Part shown: positions 61,334 through 64,000 of the stretch, piece after piece | Layout of the letters: every line of letters begins with the position of its first letter | Numbering within the stretch: position 1 is the stretch's first letter | Source of the DNA: Carboxylicivirga sediminis | GTDB taxonomy: Bacteria; Bacteroidota; Bacteroidia; Bacteroidales; Marinilabiliaceae | Reading direction: 5' to 3' | DNA length: 64,000 nt | Assembly: GCF_018156225.1 (NCBI RefSeq) | Contig: NZ_JAGTAR010000019.1 | Coordinates: 1-64,000, forward strand | Position numbers and translations under genes: made by a program | Notes under the pieces: model-generated | The model's input: the letters and a program-made list of their open reading frames with translations, nothing else | Databases searched by the model: none | What the model was told of the DNA's origin: nothing

Positions 61334-62371
61334 CTATTTCGGGTACATATTTAAAGCTTCTGTCAGCTGCTTATTTTCTTCCGTGGTCCCCACTGTTATT
61401 CGTAAACAGCCGGCACATAAGGCTACCGATGAACGATCCCGTATGATGATTTGCTTTTGGACCAGATAGTCATAAACACCACGGGCATCGTCCACCCTCA
61501 CAAGCAGGTAATTGGCATCGGATGGATATACCTTTTGTACATAATTCAATTGCAACAGCACCTCTTTCAAATAAGTACGCTCTTTTAGAAGCAACTCAAC
61601 CCATTTCTGCTTTTCATCGGCTCTTTCCAGCAACTCCAATGCCTTTTCCTGTGTAAGTATATTAATATTATAGGGATATTTAATGTTACTCAGCACTTTT
61701 ATCAGCTCAGGCGCAGCAAAAGCCATTCCCAGACGAATACCCGCCATTCCCCAGGCCTTTGAAAAAGTTTGTAAAATAACCAGGTTAGGATTCGCGCCCA
61801 GTTTCGACAGCCAGCTCTTTTCCGGAGCAAAATCGATGTAGGCCTCGTCCAGCACTACAATGCCCTCAAACTCACTCACCAGTCTTTGAATATCTGCCTC
61901 TGCCAGACAGTTGCCTGTAGGGTTGTTTGGCGAACAGATAAACAACAACTTGGTGTGCTCATCGCATGCTGCCAGCAGTCCATCTGTATTCAGCTCAAAG
62001 TCCTCTGTCAGCAAAACCTTTCGCACTTCCACATTGTTAATGTCGGCGGCCACCTGGTACATGCCATAGGTCGGATCTATCGACACGACATTATCAACCC
62101 CTGGCTCGCAAAAGGCTCTGAACAGTAAATCAATGGGCTCATCGCTGCCATTCCCCAGAAATATTTGTGCCGCATCAATCCCTTTTAGTGCTGCAATCTT
62201 CTCCTTCACCTTGCGCTGATAAGGATCGGGATAGCGGTTATAAGGCTGATTATACGGATTCTCATTAGCATCCAGAAAGACAGCTGCCTCCCCTGTGTAT
62301 TCATCGCGTGCCGATGAGTAAGGCTTCAGGTTCTTAATATTTGAGCGTAATAATTGGTTCAGTGGTTTCAT
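61334..62371 (-). CDS. hisC: Histidinol-phosphate aminotransferase
   Basis: 345 residues, a fold-type I PLP enzyme. PLP Lys lies in QTFSKAWGMAGIRLG; FICSPNNPTGN and VLDEAYIDF are the cofactor-contact segments. It does step 7 of histidine synthesis. A 121-base repeat-rich spacer separates it from hisD. Confidence 0.94.
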   Translation of the reverse strand: MKPLNQLLRSNIKNLKPYSSARDEYTGEAAVFLDANENPYNQPYNRYPDPYQRKVKEKIAALKGIDAAQIFLGNGSDEPIDLLFRAFCEPGVDNVVSIDPTYGMYQVAADINNVEVRKVLLTEDFELNTDGLLAACDEHTKLLFICSPNNPTGNCLAEADIQRLVSEFEGIVVLDEAYIDFAPEKSWLSKLGANPNLVILQTFSKAWGMAGIRLGMAFAAPELIKVLSNIKYPYNINILTQEKALELLERADEKQKWVELLLKERTYLKEVLLQLNYVQKVYPSDANYLLVRVDDARGVYDYLVQKQIIIRDRSSVALCAGCLRITVGTTEENKQLTEALNMYPK

Positions 62372-62492
62372 GTATATAAGCTTATAGCTGCCGGCTGATA
62401 ACTATTAGCTACTTGCAGCTTGGTAATAAATAGTATCAAGATGATTCAGAAGACACGAAATAGTCTAATGTCTTGATACTTCTGTCTTGTGT
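62372..62492. repeat. AGCT-word repeat spacer between hisD and hisC
   Basis: Words such as AAGCTTATAGCTGCC, GGCTGATAACT and ATTAGCTACTTG recur here and at 20648-20675, 60150-60190, 63786-63800 and 63881-63915. No open frame. Confidence 0.55.
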
Positions 62493-63779
62493 CTATTTAC
62501 CCATCTTCTTTAAACGGATAGTCACCGCATTTTTGTGAGCCATTAGTTGCTCTGCCTCCGCCATCGTTTCTATGGCAGGCCCCAGCTTTGTCAGTCCAAA
62601 AGCACTAATCTTCTGATAGGTTATCTTCTTCATGTAGCTATCCAGATTGACACCACTAAATGCATTGGCATAGCCGTGTGTTGGCAGGGTGTGGTTGGTG
62701 CCCGAGGCATAATCGCCTGCACTCTCAGGCGAGTAATTGCCTAGGAATACCGAACCGGCATTACTCACTTTATTAGCAATCTGTTCATCATCCCGCATGG
62801 AGATGATCAAGTGCTCAGGTGCATAGGCATTGCACATCTCCAGCATCTCCTCCACCGATTTGAGTACCACCAGGCGGCTATTGGTCAGGGCCTTTTGGGC
62901 AATTTCCTTACGGGGTAAGGCCTGTAACTGCTGCTGCACTTCCTGCTCCACCTCATCAAGAAAAGACTCCTTATCAGTCAATAAGATTACCTGGCTATCG
63001 GCGCCGTGCTCTGCCTGCGAAAGCAGATCTGATGCCACAAAAGCCGCATCGGCACTCTCATCTGCCAGCACCATCACTTCCGATGGTCCGGCTGGCATAT
63101 CAATGGCCACATCCTTGAGGCTCACCAGCTGTTTGGCTGCTGTTACAAAGCGGTTACCCGGGCCAAATATCTTAGCCACCGAAGGCACCGAAGCTGTTCC
63201 GTAGGCCATGGCCCCAATGGCCTGAATACCTCCTAACTTAAATATGCGACTCACACCCACCAATGAAGCGGCATACAGGATAGCCGGATTAACCTGTCCT
63301 TCGCTGTTGGCAGGCGTGCACAGCACTACCTCTTTACAGCCAGCAATACGGGCAGGAATACCCAACATAAGCACCGTTGAAAACAAAGGCGCAGTACCCC
63401 CCGGAATGTATAGTCCTACCGAATCAATAGCCACACTCTTCTGCCAGCAACGCACACCTGGCATGGTCTCCACCACTTCGCGCTGTGTTTTTTGCGACTG
63501 GTGAAAGGTTTCAATATTTTGCTTAGCTATCAGTATGGCATCTTTCAAATCACTGCTAACTGCCATGCAAGCCTCATCAATCTCAGTCTGTGATACTTCA
63601 AGCATATCCAGGTCAACGCCGTCAAACATGCGGGTATACTTAATTAAGGCTGCATCTCCATTTCTTTTGATATCATCCAGTATACCTCGGGCAGTATCAT
63701 ATACATCTTCCAAACCGTTATCGGGACGCTCCAATAACTGGCTCCATTCATTTTTAGGGGGATAAAGAACTTTCTGCAT
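62493..63779 (-). CDS. hisD: Histidinol dehydrogenase
   Basis: 428 residues. Signatures GPGNRFVTAAKQLV, DMPAGPSEVMVLADESA and the zinc-contact SQAEHGADSQ are complete, as is the C-terminal GTNHTLPTHGYA segment. It oxidises histidinol to histidine in two steps. The order hisD-hisC-esterase-hisB suggests hisG lies just outside the right edge. Confidence 0.95.
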   Translation of the reverse strand: MQKVLYPPKNEWSQLLERPDNGLEDVYDTARGILDDIKRNGDAALIKYTRMFDGVDLDMLEVSQTEIDEACMAVSSDLKDAILIAKQNIETFHQSQKTQREVVETMPGVRCWQKSVAIDSVGLYIPGGTAPLFSTVLMLGIPARIAGCKEVVLCTPANSEGQVNPAILYAASLVGVSRIFKLGGIQAIGAMAYGTASVPSVAKIFGPGNRFVTAAKQLVSLKDVAIDMPAGPSEVMVLADESADAAFVASDLLSQAEHGADSQVILLTDKESFLDEVEQEVQQQLQALPRKEIAQKALTNSRLVVLKSVEEMLEMCNAYAPEHLIISMRDDEQIANKVSNAGSVFLGNYSPESAGDYASGTNHTLPTHGYANAFSGVNLDSYMKKITYQKISAFGLTKLGPAIETMAEAEQLMAHKNAVTIRLKKMGK

Positions 63780-64000
63780 TGTATTTTCAGCTTATAGCCA
63801 AGCCCCTGGGCTAAGGCTACTCCCTCATGCGGGATAATTTAAACTCATATTCCTTTATTCCGATCAATCCGGTTTCCCGTCTATTAGCTTTTAGCTTATG
63901 GCTGATAGCTATTCCCATAGAATACATTCATCATCGGTCTCCCGTCGTCGGTCATCAGCCATCGGTCATCGGTCATCGGTCTTCTCTATAAAATCATCTT
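63780..64000. repeat. Repeat-rich spacer upstream of hisD
   Basis: AGCTTATAGCC and AGCTTTTAGCTTATGGC words are followed by a short tandem of ATCGGTC-type units near 63950-63980 (GGTCATCAGCC, then ATCGGTC three times). No gene seen to the window end. Confidence 0.55.

Overview
The window looks like a chromosomal segment of a Bacteroidota bacterium, probably class Bacteroidia and possibly near the Marinilabiliales; the order is inference from protein flavour only. The class is supported by TAnnTTTG -7 boxes in place of TATAAT, weak or absent Shine-Dalgarno sequences, PorT-type and BamA-type outer-membrane proteins, a Reg_prop/Y_Y_Y regulator, and a ribosomal superoperon with zinc-free S14 and L36.

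Layout. (1) 1-11.2 kb: the 3' end of a GIY-YIG nuclease gene that runs into a tRNA-shaped element and a strong terminator; a secreted amidohydrolase and choloylglycine-hydrolase-like pair; a chagasin-type protease inhibitor; a BamA-like barrel; ettA; a receiver-adenylate cyclase fusion; a WbuC-type cupin; a PAS-LuxR regulator; and small proteins. (2) 11.2-18.7 kb: an accessory stretch of minus-strand, mostly AT-rich genes (serine hydrolase, small membrane proteins, PrcB-like, CMD-like, S41 protease, unknowns). They are separated by imperfect palindromes and paired repeats that behave like integron attC sites, with no integrase in view. The stretch also holds a 10 x 21-bp phased tandem repeat and a long hairpin repeat. 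(3) 18.7-30 kb: hisS with an AT-rich in-frame insert, hutH, ychF, a Reg_prop-SpoIIE phosphatase, citrate synthase and enolase. (4) 30-48.3 kb: one minus-strand str-S10-spc-alpha superoperon from rpsL to rplQ, including secY, map, infA and rpoA. (5) 48.4-64 kb: an M28 peptidase, fabD with a structured leader, acs, a 1,000-residue PEP/pyruvate-binding protein with receiver-like N-terminal domains, a lipoprotein, a curlin-repeat protein with a His-rich insert, and the his genes hisD-hisC-(esterase)-hisB, with repeats filling the gaps.

How it fits together. The core is translation and central metabolism. The accessory block is the most unusual part. Its best evidence is that two cassette-like units carry terminal inverted repeats matching each other across the gene (10 of 10 bases around the 232-residue gene, 12 of 13 around the PrcB-like gene). 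This is the geometry expected of integron cassettes, whose start (R') is complementary to the first arm (R'') of their own attC. A second notable item is the nuclease gene whose last codons double as the acceptor strand of a tRNA-like fold. All calls come from reading sequence alone; no database search was run.
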